A DNA stretch of 64,000 nt from Cryptomeria japonica (taxonomy: Eukaryota > Streptophyta > Pinopsida > Cupressales > Cupressaceae). The stretch is taken from positions 603,138,709-603,202,708 of the forward strand of contig NC_081413.1 in the NCBI RefSeq assembly GCF_030272615.1, in the 5' to 3' direction. Below are positions 32,626 through 45,765 of this stretch, piece after piece. The stretch's first letter is position 1. Each line of letters begins with the position of its first letter. Made by a program: the position numbers and the translations under genes. The notes beneath the pieces are model-generated. The model had not been told where the DNA came from and ran no database searches. It was given only the letters and a program-made list of their open reading frames with translations.

Positions 32626-35600
32626 ATGAAGAAAGAAGGTCTAAAGTTCAATAGAGAAAACTATAGAATTTGGAGTGATAGGATGAAGATCTATATCAAG
32701 ATCTTAGGAAGTCAATATTGGGATAATGTTGTTACAAATTATAACTTTCCTAGTGGGATTCTGATAGATGATCAAAAGGAGCAACAAGAGAACAATCAAG
32801 CATTGAAGGCCATCATCAGTTCCTTGTCCGATTCAGAATATATTGATGTTCATGGATTGGAGACTGCATATGAAGTTAGGAAGAAACTGGAAAAATCAAT
32901 AGTGGTGATGAGCATGTTAAGATTGCCAAGGAAGAGAGTCTGAGAGGAAAAATTGATGATATGTGGATGGCTGAAGGAGAAAACATTCAACAGTATGGTC
33001 AGAGAATCAAGGAGATAGTTGGAGAAATCAGAAGTGCTAGAGGTATAGTGGAGGATACCACTGAAGTTAGCAAGGTGTTGAGAACCCTTCTACCGGTCTA
33101 TGCTATCCGAGTTGCTACCATTTAGGAACTCAAATATATTGAAAAGACAAAGGTAACTCTTGGCTCTATCATTGGTAAATTAATTGCATTTGAATTAAAT
33201 GGTTTTGATTGAAGTGTTCAGAGATCAGTATCTACATTTAAAGCCTCAGTCTCAACCCCACCGGTAAGGAAAAGCAGAGAAGTGTGCTATAGTCATGAAT
33301 CTAGATCTTGCAGAGAGATAGATGATGAAGATAGTTTGATTGAGATTGAAGCATTGTTGGCTAAGCAGTTACCCAGAGGTACCGATAATTACAGAGTTAA
33401 ACTACCATTGAAATTTTTTGCATGTAACCGAATTGGACATATTGCTACTAATTGTCCAAATGGAGATAATGAGGAAAAATGAGAGAAGTATAGGAAGTAT
33501 AAAGGTAAAGGAAAAATAAATTGTCACATTGCAGTGGATGGAGGAATTACACATGAAGAATCTAAGGAAGATACAAATGAGGAAATTGTCTTTGTAGCTA
33601 TTAAAGAAGAGATATTAGATCAAAAGGCATTGGTCTCTCACTTAGATGGTTCAGATGACTGGAATATAAACAGTGGTTGTTCACACCACATGACCGGTGA
33701 TCAGAGTAAGTTTCTTACTTTAAAATAATTTGATGGAGGTGTTGTCAGATTTGGGAATGACACTCCTTGCATGGTGAAAGGGAAGGGATCCATCTCCTTG
33801 AATGGTAAAATTAGTGCAGATGATGTCTACTAGGTTAAAGGACTAAAACACAATCTTTTGAGTGTTACTCAACTCAATGAAAAAGGTCAACCACTGGAGT
33901 TCAAGAAAGGAGTGTGCAAGATTTATGGAAGCAAAGGTGAACTGATTGCAACCAACAAGCAAACCAAAGGTAACATGTTTTACCTAAAATCTAAAGTGAA
34001 CAATTATTTGATTGCAAAAGTAGAAGATAGTTGGCTTTGGCATCACAGATTTTGTCATGTAAACTTTGATAACATTTTAAGAGTGAGTAAGTCCAAATCA
34101 GTAAGAGGTTTGCCACAATTGGACAAACTAGTGAATGCCTTGTGCAAGAAATGTCAATTAGGGAAAATGACATCCTCAACCTTCAAGAGCAAATCTTTCT
34201 CAGCTGAAAATTTGCTAGATTTGGTTCATACCAACCTTTGTGGTCTAATGAGGACTAGGAGTATTCAAGGTAATCGATATTTCATGATATTTACCGATGA
34301 TTGCTCAAGGATGATGTGGGTCACATTCTTGAAAGACAAGATAAAATCATTTAGCAAGTTTAAGGCATTTAGAGCCTTGGTTAAAAATGGAAGAAAGCTT
34401 AAGTGCTTAAGAACTAATCAAGGTGGTGAATTTACTTCAAAGGAATTCACTAGATATTGCAAAGACAATGGGATTAAGAGGCTGCTTTCTGCACCTAGAA
34501 TACCACAATAGAACGGTATTGCAGAAAGGAACAACCGGTCAATAGTTGAAGCTGCTAGGACTATGTTAATTCAAGGAGGTGTAGCTAAGACATCTTGGAG
34601 AGAAACTGTTAGCACAACTATTTATACAATGAACCTGATACTGGTTAAAAGAGGTAATGATAAAACACCCTATGAATACTGGTATGGTAGATCACCTAAT
34701 GTCAGTTACTTCAAAATTTTTGGTAGCAAATGTTTTATCAAAAGAGGTGATTATATTGGTAAGTTTGATGCCAAGAGTGATGAAGGCATATTTATTGGTT
34801 ACTCCACCAAGAGAAAAGATTACAAGTGTTACAACAACCAAAGTAAGAAGATCATTGAAAGTGTTAATGTCCGAGTAGATGAGTTTCATGAAAATTTAGG
34901 TGAAACTAGCAAGGAGAAGGAAGAAGAAGAATCTTACTTACTATTTTTGGAACCGAAACCGATAAAGCCAGAAGTTGGTGAACTGAATACAGAAGCCCCA
35001 GTTCAACCGGAACAGGAAGATTCAGGTGAAGATGAAGAAAGTAAAGAAGAAGAAGAACCTGAAAAACCAAGATCATGTTATTCCAAGGTATGTTAGACTC
35101 AATCATAGCCCTGATCAGATTATTGGAGACATGAATGCAAGTGTATTAAATAGAAGAGGGTTAAGAGAAAACTCTTGTATGATATCCATCATTGAGCCTA
35201 GAAAAGAAAAAGAAGCCTTTGGAGATGAACACTAGATTAAGGAAATAGAAGAAGAACTTGACCAAATAGAGAAGAACAATACATGGTCACTGGTACCCAG
35301 ACCAAAGAACAAGAATGTAATAGGTACAAAATGGGTATTCAGAAATAAACTGAATGGAGATGGAGTAGTGGTCAGGAATAAAGCTAGACTGGTATGCAAA
35401 GGATATGTACAAGAGGAAGGTGAAGATTATGGTGAGATATTTGCACCAGTTGCAAGATTGGAAGAAGTAAGGACTCTACTTGCATTTGCAACATACAGAG
35501 GATTCAAGGTATATAAGATGGATGTGAAATCAACATTCCTAAATGGAATATTGGAAGAGGAAGTCTACATTGAACAACCAGATGGTTATGATTTGACTGT

Positions 35601-36702
35601 AGAAAAGGATATGGTGTGCAAATTACATAAGGCATTATATCCAGATTGAAGCAAGAACCAAGAGCATGATATGAAAGATTGCACTCTTACTTAGTGAAGA
35701 TAGGTTTTCAAAGAACCAGTGAAGAAAATAACATATATCTCAAGACAGAAGGAGATAAGATACTGGTAAGTGATGTATTTGTGGATGATATCATTTTTGG
35801 AGGTAATGGTGACACGTGTCATGATTTTGCTAATAAAAGGAAGAGTTAATTTGAGATGTCACTGGTAGGTGAGATACATTTTTTCATAGGTGTACAAATC
35901 CAATAGATGAAGGAAGGAATTTTTATCACACAGTCCAAGTATGTGCAAGAAATTTCAAAAACTTTTGGAATGGGAGATTGTAAACTAGTTGGAACACTAA
36001 TGGTTATAGGTTGTAAATTGCCTAAGGAAGATGATTCTGCATCAGTTGATGAAAAGGAGTACAGGTCCATGATATGTAAACGAAATTATGTTGTCCACAA
36101 CAAGATGAATATTGCTCATGTAGTAGGATTGGTTGCCAGATTTCAGAAAAGTCCGAAGGAGACACACATGGTTGCAACCAAAATAATTTTCAGATACTTG
36201 AAAGGCACAATTGATTATAGATTATGGTATCCATATTCAGGAGACTTTGATTTAAAGTCTATATAGATGCAAATTAGGTAGGCAATATTGATGACATGAA
36301 GAGTACAACCAGAGGATCATTTTTTCTTGGAGGTAGACTAGTGTCTTGGAGCAACAAGAAACAAAGTTGTATCTCTTAATCGACAACATAAGCTGAATAT
36401 GTTGCAACATACATGAATTGTACCCAAGCAATTTTGATGCAACACATTTTGGAAGGTTTCAAGTTGAAGATATTAGACCAGTAAGAATTTTCCATGATAA
36501 CACAAGTGCTATAAACATTTCTAAGAACCCAGTGTTGCATGCTAGAACAAAGCATATAGAGCTGAAGTATCTTTTCTTGAGATTGAAAGTGTAAAGCAAA
36601 GAAGTGTCGCTAGAGCATGTATCTACTAAAGAACAAATAACATATATCTTTACTAAACCTCTACCTAAGGCTACATTTGAATATCTAGAGGTAAGTTAGG
36701 GG
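32626..36702 (+). pseudogene. Element F Copia gag-pol polyprotein (broken)
   Basis: Starts at ATG 32626 (MKKEGLKFNRENYRIW), a UBN2/DUF4219-type gag start. In order: gag to ~33240; CCHC knuckle CNRIGHIATNC at ~33420; protease site NSGCSHHM at 33669 (Asp changed to Asn); pre-integrase HRFCHVNF and CKKCQ at ~34040-34160; integrase core with HTNLCG and LRTNQGGE (both catalytic Asp now Asn) and NGIAERNNR; reverse transcriptase KARLVCKGY, KMDVKSTFLNG and VFVDDIIFGG at ~35775; RNase H to 36702. Stops occur at 32941, 33211, 33481, 33726, 34509, 35094, 35233 and later. The C-terminal end lies beyond K, at 44005-44030. Confidence 0.9.
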
Positions 36703-38092
36703 TGTTGGCATTTGCATGAAGATTTCATTAATGATATGTTATGTTATCATTGATGTCAATTAACCGGTAATGATATTATTGATATTATTTTTATGATGTT
36801 TTGTAACCGGTAGGAAGAATTTGTGGAGTGAACCAGTATTGCTATATATTGGAGAGTTTAACTAGTAAACCCTACTTGTTATTTTTGATAAACCCTAACC
36901 GATTAAGTTTGGTGAATTGGTTATATTGGCTTATGATCTAATGATGAGCAACAATAATTATGACATGTATGACTATTGTATGAAGACAATTTCAAGTGAT
37001 TTTGGCGAGTTGTTGTAATGGTTTTTGTCTAGGGAATGAGAAAGTATATTGCATATAATCCAAAGCACGTGATGAGTTACTAAGATCGATGAAGCGGTGA
37101 TCAAGGAGCGATCAAGGTTTTCTTGATTGATGTGTAGAGATTGCTATGCGATCCAATAGTCATAATTGAACCGATTTGTTTGTAATCTCTATGAGGATTC
37201 CATTTTTGTTGTGTTACCAACCTAATTTATTTGTTTATAAGGTCGATGAAGTTGTTTAGTCTCAGTGTTGGCAAAAGATCAATTGAGTGTGTGGTTTTCG
37301 AACCGGATGATGTATCAACAGTTTCAGTAAAGGTAGATAGGAGCATGAAAATGGTTTGATCAAGCAAGTGTAGTGCTATTCAGATAGATCAGCAAACTCC
37401 TATTGTTTTCTAACAATTATAACAGAATTGAAATCCCCTAATTGGGTAAGCTCTAACAAGCTTGGTACTATTCAAATCCCATAACAAGGTGCCATTAGCT
37501 TGGATTTTTGAATCCTCTACTGAGGTTACTCCTTACAGGGTATTGCTTCTAACAAGGCATTGTAGTCAATCCCTTAACCGGGTGGTTCCTATCAGGATCA
37601 TTTCTTAACAAGACTTTTTGTAAAGCTTTAACAGGATAGGCTCCTAACTGGGCGAACTTCAGAAGAGTTCAGATAGTTATCTCGTGTGTCTCATCTCACC
37701 GTGGTTTTTCCCATTTGGGTTTCCACGTCAAAAATATTTGTGTCAAGTGGTGAATGTTTTTGTGGTTATGATCTTATGGTTAATTTACTTAACTACTTAA
37801 CTACTTTGATAAGTCAAGATAATTGAAAGCATTGAGAAATGAAGTCTGTTGACATATGAAAAAGAATTTGGATGTTTATGAGTTTGAATTTGTTTACTAT
37901 TAAATTGTTGCAACAGTCAACCGATTTATTTTATGAGTTTTTATCTTGGTAGTGATATTACATTGATAGTTCTAAGTTTACTTTCAGAGATTGATTTTTG
38001 AGATTGGTGAAGTTTGTATCAGTTTTTCTATTAATTGATTCACCCCCCCTCTCAGTAATTGACTGGATATTTATTCTTTCATCATACCATCA
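36703..38092 (+). repeat. Element K 5' LTR
   Basis: 1390 bp, TGTTGGCATTTGCATG to CATACCATCA. TATA-like CTATATATTGG at about 36842. Contains AACCGGTA words and their decay products. Confidence 0.93.
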
Positions 38093-38094
38093 AT

Positions 38095-38106
38095 TGGTAT
38101 CAGAGC
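38095..38106 (+). promoter_or_regulatory. Element K primer-binding site
   Basis: TGGTATCAGAGC, an exact match to the plant initiator-Met tRNA primer site, two bases after the LTR. Confidence 0.9.
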
Positions 38107-38162
38107 ATATCAGGTCCTCTAAGGTCTAAGCCTAACAACTTGAGGTAAAGATCTTGCAGATC

Positions 38163-41100
38163 ATGATGAAGAAGGAAGGTCTAAAGTTTAATAGAGAGAA
38201 CTATAGGATATGGAGTGATAGAATGAAAATATATATCAGGAGTCTGGGAAGCCAATATTGGGAACATGTCAATACTCAATATATTGCACTTATTGGGATA
38301 TTGATTGATGATCAGAAGAAAGAGCAACAATAAAATCATCAAGCATTAGAGGCCATTATCAGTTCTTTGTATGATGTAGAGTTTGCAGATGTTCATGGTA
38401 TAGAGACTGCACATGAGGTATGGAAAAAACTTGAAGAGATTTATAGTGGTGATGAACATGTTAAGATTGCTAAAGAAGAGAGTCTAAGAGGAAAGTTTGA
38501 TGACATGTAGATGGTTGAAGGTGAGAATATCCAATAGTATGGTCAAATGATAAAAGAGATAGTCGGTGAAATTAAGAGTGCATGAGGTAAAGTGGAAGAT
38601 GCCACAGTGATCAGTAAATACTGAGAACCCTGCTACCGGTCTATGCTATCCAAGTTGCAGCTATTCAGGAGCTAAAATCCATTGACAAAACTAAGGTAAC
38701 TCTTGACTCCATCATTGGAAAGCTTACTGCTTTCAAATTAAATGGTTATGATGGTAGTGTACAAAAATATGAGTCTGCATTTAGAGCTTCTGTTTCTCAC
38801 CCATATGTGAGAAAAAGTAGAGATACCAGTCACAGTTATGAATCCAGATCCAGTAGAGAAGCTGATGATGAAGATAGTTTAGTTGAGCTTGAAGCATTGC
38901 TGGCCAAGTGGTTGCCTAGAGGTACAGGTAAATATAGAGGTAAATTACCTTTGAAATGTTTTGCATGCAACAAGATTGGACACATTGCTGCTAACTGTCA
39001 TAATGGTGATAATGAGCACAAATGAGAGAAATTCAAGAAGTATAAGGGTAAAGGCAAAAGAGATTGTCTTATTGCTATTGATGGTGGTATCACTAGTGTG
39101 GAATCTGATGGCGATGCTAATGAAGACATTGTTTTTGTAGCTATTAAAGAAGAGATATCAAACCAGAAGGCATTAGTATCCAGGATGGATAACTCTGATG
39201 ATTGGATCATTGATAGTGGTTGTTCACATCACATGATTGATGATCGGAGCAAATTTCTTTCTTTGAAGGAATTTGATGGCGGAGTTGTCAGATTTGGTAA
39301 TGACTCACCCTGCATGGTTAAAGGTAAGGGAACTATTTCTCTTAATGGAAAGAGCAGTGCAAATGATGTCTAATAGGTTGAAGGTTTAAAGCACAGTCTT
39401 TTGAGTGTGCAAAACTCAATGACAAATGATACCCATTGCAGTTTAAGAATTGTATGTGCAAAATCTATAACAACAAAGGTGAACTGATTGCAACAGGTAA
39501 GCAAACTAAAGGTAACTTGTTTCACATTAATCCTAACATCAACAATTGTTTAATTGCAAAGATAGATGATAGTTGGCTTTGGCATAGGAGATTTCATCAT
39601 ATAAACTTTGATAACATTGTTTAAGTGAGTAAGTCCAAGACAGTGAGAGGTTTACCTCAATTGGACAAACCGATTAACACTCTATGTAAAGAATGTCAGT
39701 TGGGAAAGATGACATCCTCAACTTTCAAGAGCAAATATTTTTTAGTGGAACATTTGTTAGATTTGGTTCATACAGATCTTTGCGGACCAATAAGAACAAA
39801 AAGTATTCAAGGTGACATATATTTTATGATCTTCACTGATGATTGCTTAAGGATGATGTGGGTCACATTCTTGAAGGATAAGACTGAAGATTTTGGTTAA
39901 TTCAAGGAATTAAGGGCCTTAGCTAAGAAGGAGAGCGGTAAGAAGATAAAGTGTCTGAGGACAGATCAAGGTGGTGAATTTACTTTTGAGGAATTCACTA
40001 GGTATTGTGAAGAAAATGGTATCAAATGACAACTTTCTGCACCAAGGACACTACAACATAATGGTATCACAGAGAGAAACAACCAGTCAGTTGTTGAAGC
40101 TGCTAGGATGATGTTGATACAAGGAGGTGTAGCAAAAACCTTTTAGAGGGAAGCTGTCAGCACAACTGTCTACACTATGAACTGAGTTTTGGTAAAGAGA
40201 GGTAAGGACAAGGCTCCTTATCAATATTGGTATGGAAGATCACTTGATGTTAGTTATTTCAAGATATTTGGAAGAAAATGTTTTATTAAGAGAGGTGATT
40301 ATGCTAGCAAATTTGAGGCTAAAAGTGATGAAGGTATATTTCTTGGCTATTCCACCAAGAGTAAGGCCTACAAGTGTTTTAACAACTGGACACAGAGAAT
40401 TATCGAGAGTACTGATGTTCAAGTGGATGCATATCCTAAAGTCTTAGAGGAAACCAATTTGGAGAAAAAGGATGAAGATCCTTGCATTATGTTTTTGGAG
40501 CCATAAACTATGAAATTTGAAACTGACAAAGCAAATACTGATGTACTAGTTCAACCAAAACAGATAAATTTAGAAGATGATGATGATAATGAAGAAGCTG
40601 AACCTGAAGATAATGATCATGTTATTCCAAGATATGTGAGAATGAATCACAATCTTGAATATATTATTGGGGATAAGGATGCTGGAGTACTAACCAGAAG
40701 AAGAATAAGAGAGAATTCTTGCATGATCTCCATTATTGAACCAAGAACTGCTAAAGAAGCATTTGGTGATGATCATTGCGTTAAAACTATGGAGGAGGAA
40801 TTAGATCAGATTGAGAAGAACAACACATGGACCCTAGTACCCCGACTGCTAAATAAAAATGTGATAGGTACTAAGTGGGTATTCAGGAACAAGTTGAATC
40901 AAGATGGTGTTGTAGTTTGCAACAAAGCTAGGTTGGTTTGCAAAGGTTATGCACAAGAGGAAGAAGAAGAATATGGTGAGACTTTTGCACCAGTGGCAAG
41001 ACTGGAAGGTGTCAGAACTTTACTTGCATTTGCAAGACACAAGAAATTCAAGGTATACCAGAAGGATGTTAAGTCATCATTTTTGAATGGGATATTGGAA

Positions 41101-42272
41101 GAAGAAGTATACATTGAGCAACTAGATGGTTATGGTCTGACTGATAAGAAAGACATGGCATGCATATTGCATAAGGATTTATATGGATTAAAGCAGGCAC
41201 TGAGAGTATGGTATGAAAGGATTCATACACATCTATTGAAGATAGGATTTTTGAGAACCAGTGATGATAGTAACATATATCTCAAATCTGAAGGAGATAA
41301 AATACTGGTCAGCCAAGTCTTTGTAGATGATATCATATTTGGAGGTAATGATGACATGAGCAATAATTTTGTAGATGAAATAAAAAATGGTTCGAAATGT
41401 CTTTAGTGGGGGAAATAAATTTTTTCATAGGCTTGCAAATATAGCAAATGTAGAATGGAATTTTCATCACATAGTCTAAGTATGTGAAAGAGGTCTTGAA
41501 GACATTTGGTATGAGTGACTGTAAACTAGTTGGAACACCAATGGTTATAGGTTGTAAGTTGTCTAAGGAAGAAGAATCTAAATTTGTTGATGAGAAGGAA
41601 TACATGTCAATGATTGGAAAATTGCACTATGTTGTTCACAATAGACCAAACATAGCTCGTGCAGTTGGCATAGTTGCTAGATTCCAGAATAATCCTAAGG
41701 AAAGACATCTGATAGAAACCAAGAGGATTGTTAGGTACTTGAAAGGAACTGTTGACTATGGATTATGGTATCCATATGGAGGAAATTTTGACTTGAAGGT
41801 ATACACAGATGTAGATTGGGCAAGAAATGTTGATGACCGGATAAGCACAACCAATGGAGCATTTTTTCTTGGAGGAAGACTTGTTTCATGTAGTAGTAAG
41901 AAGCAGAGTTGTACTTCACAATCTACTATTGAAGCTGAGTATGTTGCAACTTACATGAATTGTACTTAGGCTATTTGGATGAGGCACATTTTGGAAGGAT
42001 TTAAGATGAAGATTTCAGAACCTGTAAAGATTTTATGTGATAATACAAGTGCCATAAATATTTCCAAGAACCCTATTTTGCATGCATGAACCAAGCATAT
42101 TGAACTAAAGTATCATTTCTTGAGGGAAAAAGTGCAGAGTAAAGATGTGATCTTGGAGCATGTTTCTACCAAGGAGTAGCTTGCAGATATCTTTACTAAG
42201 CCTCTGCCTAAGGCTACTTTTGAGTATCTTAGATGTCATCTAGGGGTTGTACCCCTTCATGAGGTCAATTAA
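38163..42272 (+). pseudogene. Element K Copia gag-pol polyprotein (broken)
   Basis: Starts at ATG 38163 (MMKKEGLKFNRENYRIW) and ends LHEVN-stop at 42272. In order: gag with a stop near 38331; CCHC knuckle CFACNKIGHIAANC at ~38958; protease site IDSGCSHHM with Asp codon at 39212; pre-integrase HRRFHHINF and CKECQ; integrase with HTDLCG, LRTDQGGE and NGITERNN, so all three acidic residues survive; reverse transcriptase to VFVDDIIFGGN at ~41320; RNase H to ~42270 with SSKKQSCTSQSTIEAEY. Stops near 39006, 39372, 39624, 39898, 40026 and 40504 and frame breaks near 41400 make it non-functional as read. Confidence 0.92.
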
Positions 42273-42605
42273 GTATGATGTAGATTACATCAGTCTCGAA
42301 GCTACTTGTAGAATTTTAGAGAAGGATTGGTGTAGAAGTGGAGTTATTCCATAGGGGGAGCATCAAGTTGCAGGTTGTTGATGCTGTACAGTGAAATTTG
42401 ATGTTACATTTTTTATTTTCAATTTGGCATTATTGTTAAAGGGGGAGAAGAATTATGTGATTATGTGGAGAAGAACCAGTGACAAGATGAAGACCTGAAG
42501 AGCATGGGGAATACTTGGTAATGGAAACCAAGATTCCTATTCGCAATCACAACAACAGTCAATGGTACTGATATTTGTATTTCCATCAATGCCAAAGGGG
42601 GAGAT
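42273..42605 (+). promoter_or_regulatory. Element K 3' leader with repeated purine tracts
   Basis: Non-coding stretch before the 3' LTR. Purine tracts at 42353-42361 (AGGGGGAGC), 42438-42449 (AAAGGGGGAGAA) and 42594-42605 (AAAGGGGGAGAT); the last abuts the LTR and is the functional polypurine tract by position. Confidence 0.75.
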
Positions 42606-43999
42606 TGTTGGCATTTTCATGAAGATTGCATTAATGATATGCTATGTTGTCATTAATATCAATTAACCAGTAATGATATTGTTGATATTATTGTTATGAT
42701 GTTTTGTAACCAGTAGGAAGAATTTGTGGAGTGAACCGGTATTGCTATATATTGGAGAGTTTAACCGGTAAACCCTACCTGTTGTTTTTGATAAACCCTA
42801 ACCAATTAAGTTTGGTGAATTGGTTATATTGGTTTATGATCTGATGATGAGCAACAATGATTATGACATGTATGACTATTGCATGAAGACAATTTCAAGT
42901 GATTTTGGCGAGTTGTTGTAATGGTTTTTGTCCAAGGAATGAGCAAGTATATTGCATATAATTCAAAGCGTGTGATGAGTTACTAAGATCGATGAAGCGG
43001 TGATCAAGGAGTCATCAAGGTTTTCTTGATTGATGTGCAGAGATTTCTATGTAATCCAATGATCATACTTGAATTGATTTATTTGTAATCTCTATGAGGA
43101 TTAAGTTTTTGTTGTGTTACCAACCTAATTGGTCTATTTATAAGGTCGATGAAGTTGTTTAGTTTCAGTGTTGGCAAAAGATCAGTTGAGTGTGTGGTTG
43201 TCGAACCAGATGATGTATCGACAGTTTGAGTAAAGGAAGATAGGAGCATGAAAAGGATATGATCAAGCAAGTATAGTGCTATTCCGACTGATCAACAAAC
43301 TCCAATTGTTTTCTAACAATTACAACAAAATTGAAATCCCCTAACCGGGTAAGCTCTAACAAGCTTGGTGCCATTCAAATCCTCTAACAAGATGGTCTAT
43401 TAGCTTGGATTTTCAAATCCTCTACCGAGGTTACTCCTTATAGGGTATTGCTTCTAACAAGGCATTGTAGTCAATCCCTTAACTGGTTGGTTCCTAATAG
43501 GATTAGTTCTTACCAAGACTTTTTGTAAAGCTTTAATAGGCTAGGCTCCTAATAGGGCAAACTTCAGAAGAGTTCAGATAGTTAGCTTGTGAGTCTCATC
43601 TCACTGTGGTTTTTTCCATTTGGGTTTCCAAGTCAAAAATATTTGTGTCAAGTGGTGAATGTTTTTGTGGTTATGATCTTATGGTTAATTTACTTAACTA
43701 CTTAAATACTTTGATAAGTCATGATAACTAGAAGCATTGAGAAATGAAGTTTGTTGACATATGAAAAAGCATTTTGATGTTTATGAGTTTGAAGTTGTTT
43801 ACTGTTAAATTGTTGTAATAGTCAACCAGTTTATTTTTTGAGTTTTTATCTCGATAGTGGTATTACATTGATAGTTCTAAGTTTACTTTGAGAGATTGAT
43901 TTTTGAGATTGGTGAAGTTTGTATCAATATTTCTATTTACTGATTCACCCCCTCCCTCGCAGTATTTGACTGGATATTTATCCTTTCATTATACCATCA
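42606..43999 (+). repeat. Element K 3' LTR
   Basis: 1394 bp, colinear with 36703-38092. AACCGGTA is intact near 42734 and 42763; several other sites have turned into AACCAGT or AACTGG. Confidence 0.93.
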
Positions 44000-44004
44000 A
44001 GGGG

Positions 44005-44353
44005 TTGTACCCCTACATGAAGTCAATTAAGTAGACGTGGAAGATATCAGTCTCAGAGCCTATTGAAAATCTTGAAGAAGGTTTGGTGTAGAGTGGAGCT
44101 ACTCCACAGGGGGAGCACCTAGTTGTAGATTAGTGAAGCATGAAACTGTATGATTTACCTTCAATTTGACATTAGTGTCAAAGGGGGAGAAAGGTATATG
44201 ATTGATTGACAAAGACATGTAGATACAATTTAAGCAGAGTATATGGTAAAAATGTAAACCATGATTCCTATACCTGTGTATATGCTTTACTCTTAATCAG
44301 GAGAATTAAGTGGTATTGATATTTGTATTGCCATCAATACCAAAGGGGGAGAA
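44005..44353 (+). other. Element F C-terminal codons and 3' non-coding region
   Basis: Resumes F after K. The last codons end at the stop in 44028-44030. Purine tracts follow at 44108-44115, 44180-44193 and 44342-44353, the last touching F's 3' LTR. The pattern equals K's 3' region. Confidence 0.8.
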
Positions 44354-45760
44354 TGTTGGCATTGCATGAAGATTGCATTGGAAAAGTATAGTGTTGTCAT
44401 TGATGTCAATAGAAACTGGTAATGAAGATGTATTGCAATCGGTAATGATTCAGTAAAGTGACCAGTAGTAGAGCAGTGATGAAAACCGGGAGTATTGAAG
44501 CAGAGTGATCAACTGGTAACCCTAACATGTTGATAAGAAGAGCCCTAACTGATGGATCTTGGAGAATCGATTGTGATGATCTATGACCGAATGGTGATCA
44601 GAGATGAAGATGCCACATATGCATGTTGTATGTGATAAGTTTTGAAATGGATTTGGCGTGTAGAGATAACCGTTTACCTTGGGAATGATCAATTGCTTAG
44701 TATGAAGTGACAAACATGTGATGAGCTACAAGATCCAATGTGCGATGATCCAGGAGCAGTTGAAGTTGTCTAGAACAAAGTGTAGTTGAATTCTATGCAA
44801 TCAAACAGTCAAGATTGAACCAATATGTTTGTAATCTCTATAAAAATTGTAGAGCTTGCATTGTGCTACCGATTTATTTTATTTATTTTTAAGGTCGATG
44901 AATTGTTTGTAATTGTGTTAGAAAATTTGGCTAGGTGTGATAGTGATTGTTGCCAAACCAGAAGGTGTGTCTGCAAAATGTTGTGAAGGAAGATAGGAGC
45001 AAAAAGGATCTGATTAAGCAAGGAAGTGCTATTACTAGATAAGAAAAGAACTTGTTTCTCTCTAGCCATTACAAAAGTTAAATCCCTTAACTGGGTAAGT
45101 TTTAACAGGCTTGTTGTTGAAATCCTCTAACAAGGTGATCCATTAGCTTGGATTTTAAATCCTCCACTGAGGTTACCTTCAACAAGGCATTACCTTTAAC
45201 AGGGCATTTGTAGTCAATCTTTTAACTGGGTGGTACTTAACTGGATTTGTTCCTAACATGACATTATTGTAAAAGCTTCTAACAAGGCTTGGATCCTAAC
45301 ATGACAAACTTCAGAAGAGTTCAAAATACTTGTGGGTATTCATCCACACCATGGTTTTTCCCATTTGGGTTCCAACGTGAAAAATCATTGTGTGAAGTGG
45401 TGAATGCTTTTGTGGATGTGTTTTTGATATGGTTGATATGCATGAATGGTACATCCACTTAGATATATTTAGATGACCATAGATGATTTGAAATGAGTTA
45501 TTAATGATATTAGTAAAGTTATTTAAGGTTTTGGTTAAATGGTATTTGAGTTTCAAATCTGTTGCATTGTATCATTGATATTTTGGTCAACCGGTAAAGT
45601 TAGACAACAACTTTTTATACAGTGACCAAACCAGTTAGTTTAGTAAGTTGATTTTGAGTTGAAAGTTTGTTTGGTGAAAGTTTAGTTTATTTTCTATCTA
45701 TTGATTCACCCCCCCGCTCGCAATAGTTGATCGTATCCTTATAGTTTCATTATATTATCA
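44354..45760 (+). repeat. Element F 3' LTR
   Basis: 1407 bp, TGTTGGCATTGCATG to TATATTATCA, partner of 29513-30891. A U5-end stem CTATTG/CAATAG lies at 45698-45703 and 45721-45726. Confidence 0.92.
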
Positions 45761-45765
45761 CATCA

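Larger units (their letters stand above)
36703..43999 (+). mobile_element. Element K: Copia retrotransposon nested in F
   Basis: LTRs 36703-38092 and 42606-43999 are flanked by perfect AGGGG duplications (36698-36702 and 44000-44004). It sits between the RNase H end and the last codons of F. 7.3 kb with complete Copia order. It is related to F in protein sequence but has a different LTR. The frames have several stops, although protease and integrase catalytic Asp codons remain. Confidence 0.95.
29513..45760 (+). mobile_element. Element F: Copia retrotransposon, carrying a solo LTR and element K
   Basis: LTRs 29513-30891 and 44354-45760 are flanked by perfect CATCA duplications (29508-29512 and 45761-45765), inserted in E's LTR. 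The interior has a primer site, gag, protease, integrase, reverse transcriptase and RNase H in Copia order. A 1657-bp solo LTR sits in the leader and element K near the C-terminus. Without K and its duplication F is about 8.9 kb, including the solo LTR. The coding part is riddled with stops, and key catalytic residues are changed. Confidence 0.93.
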
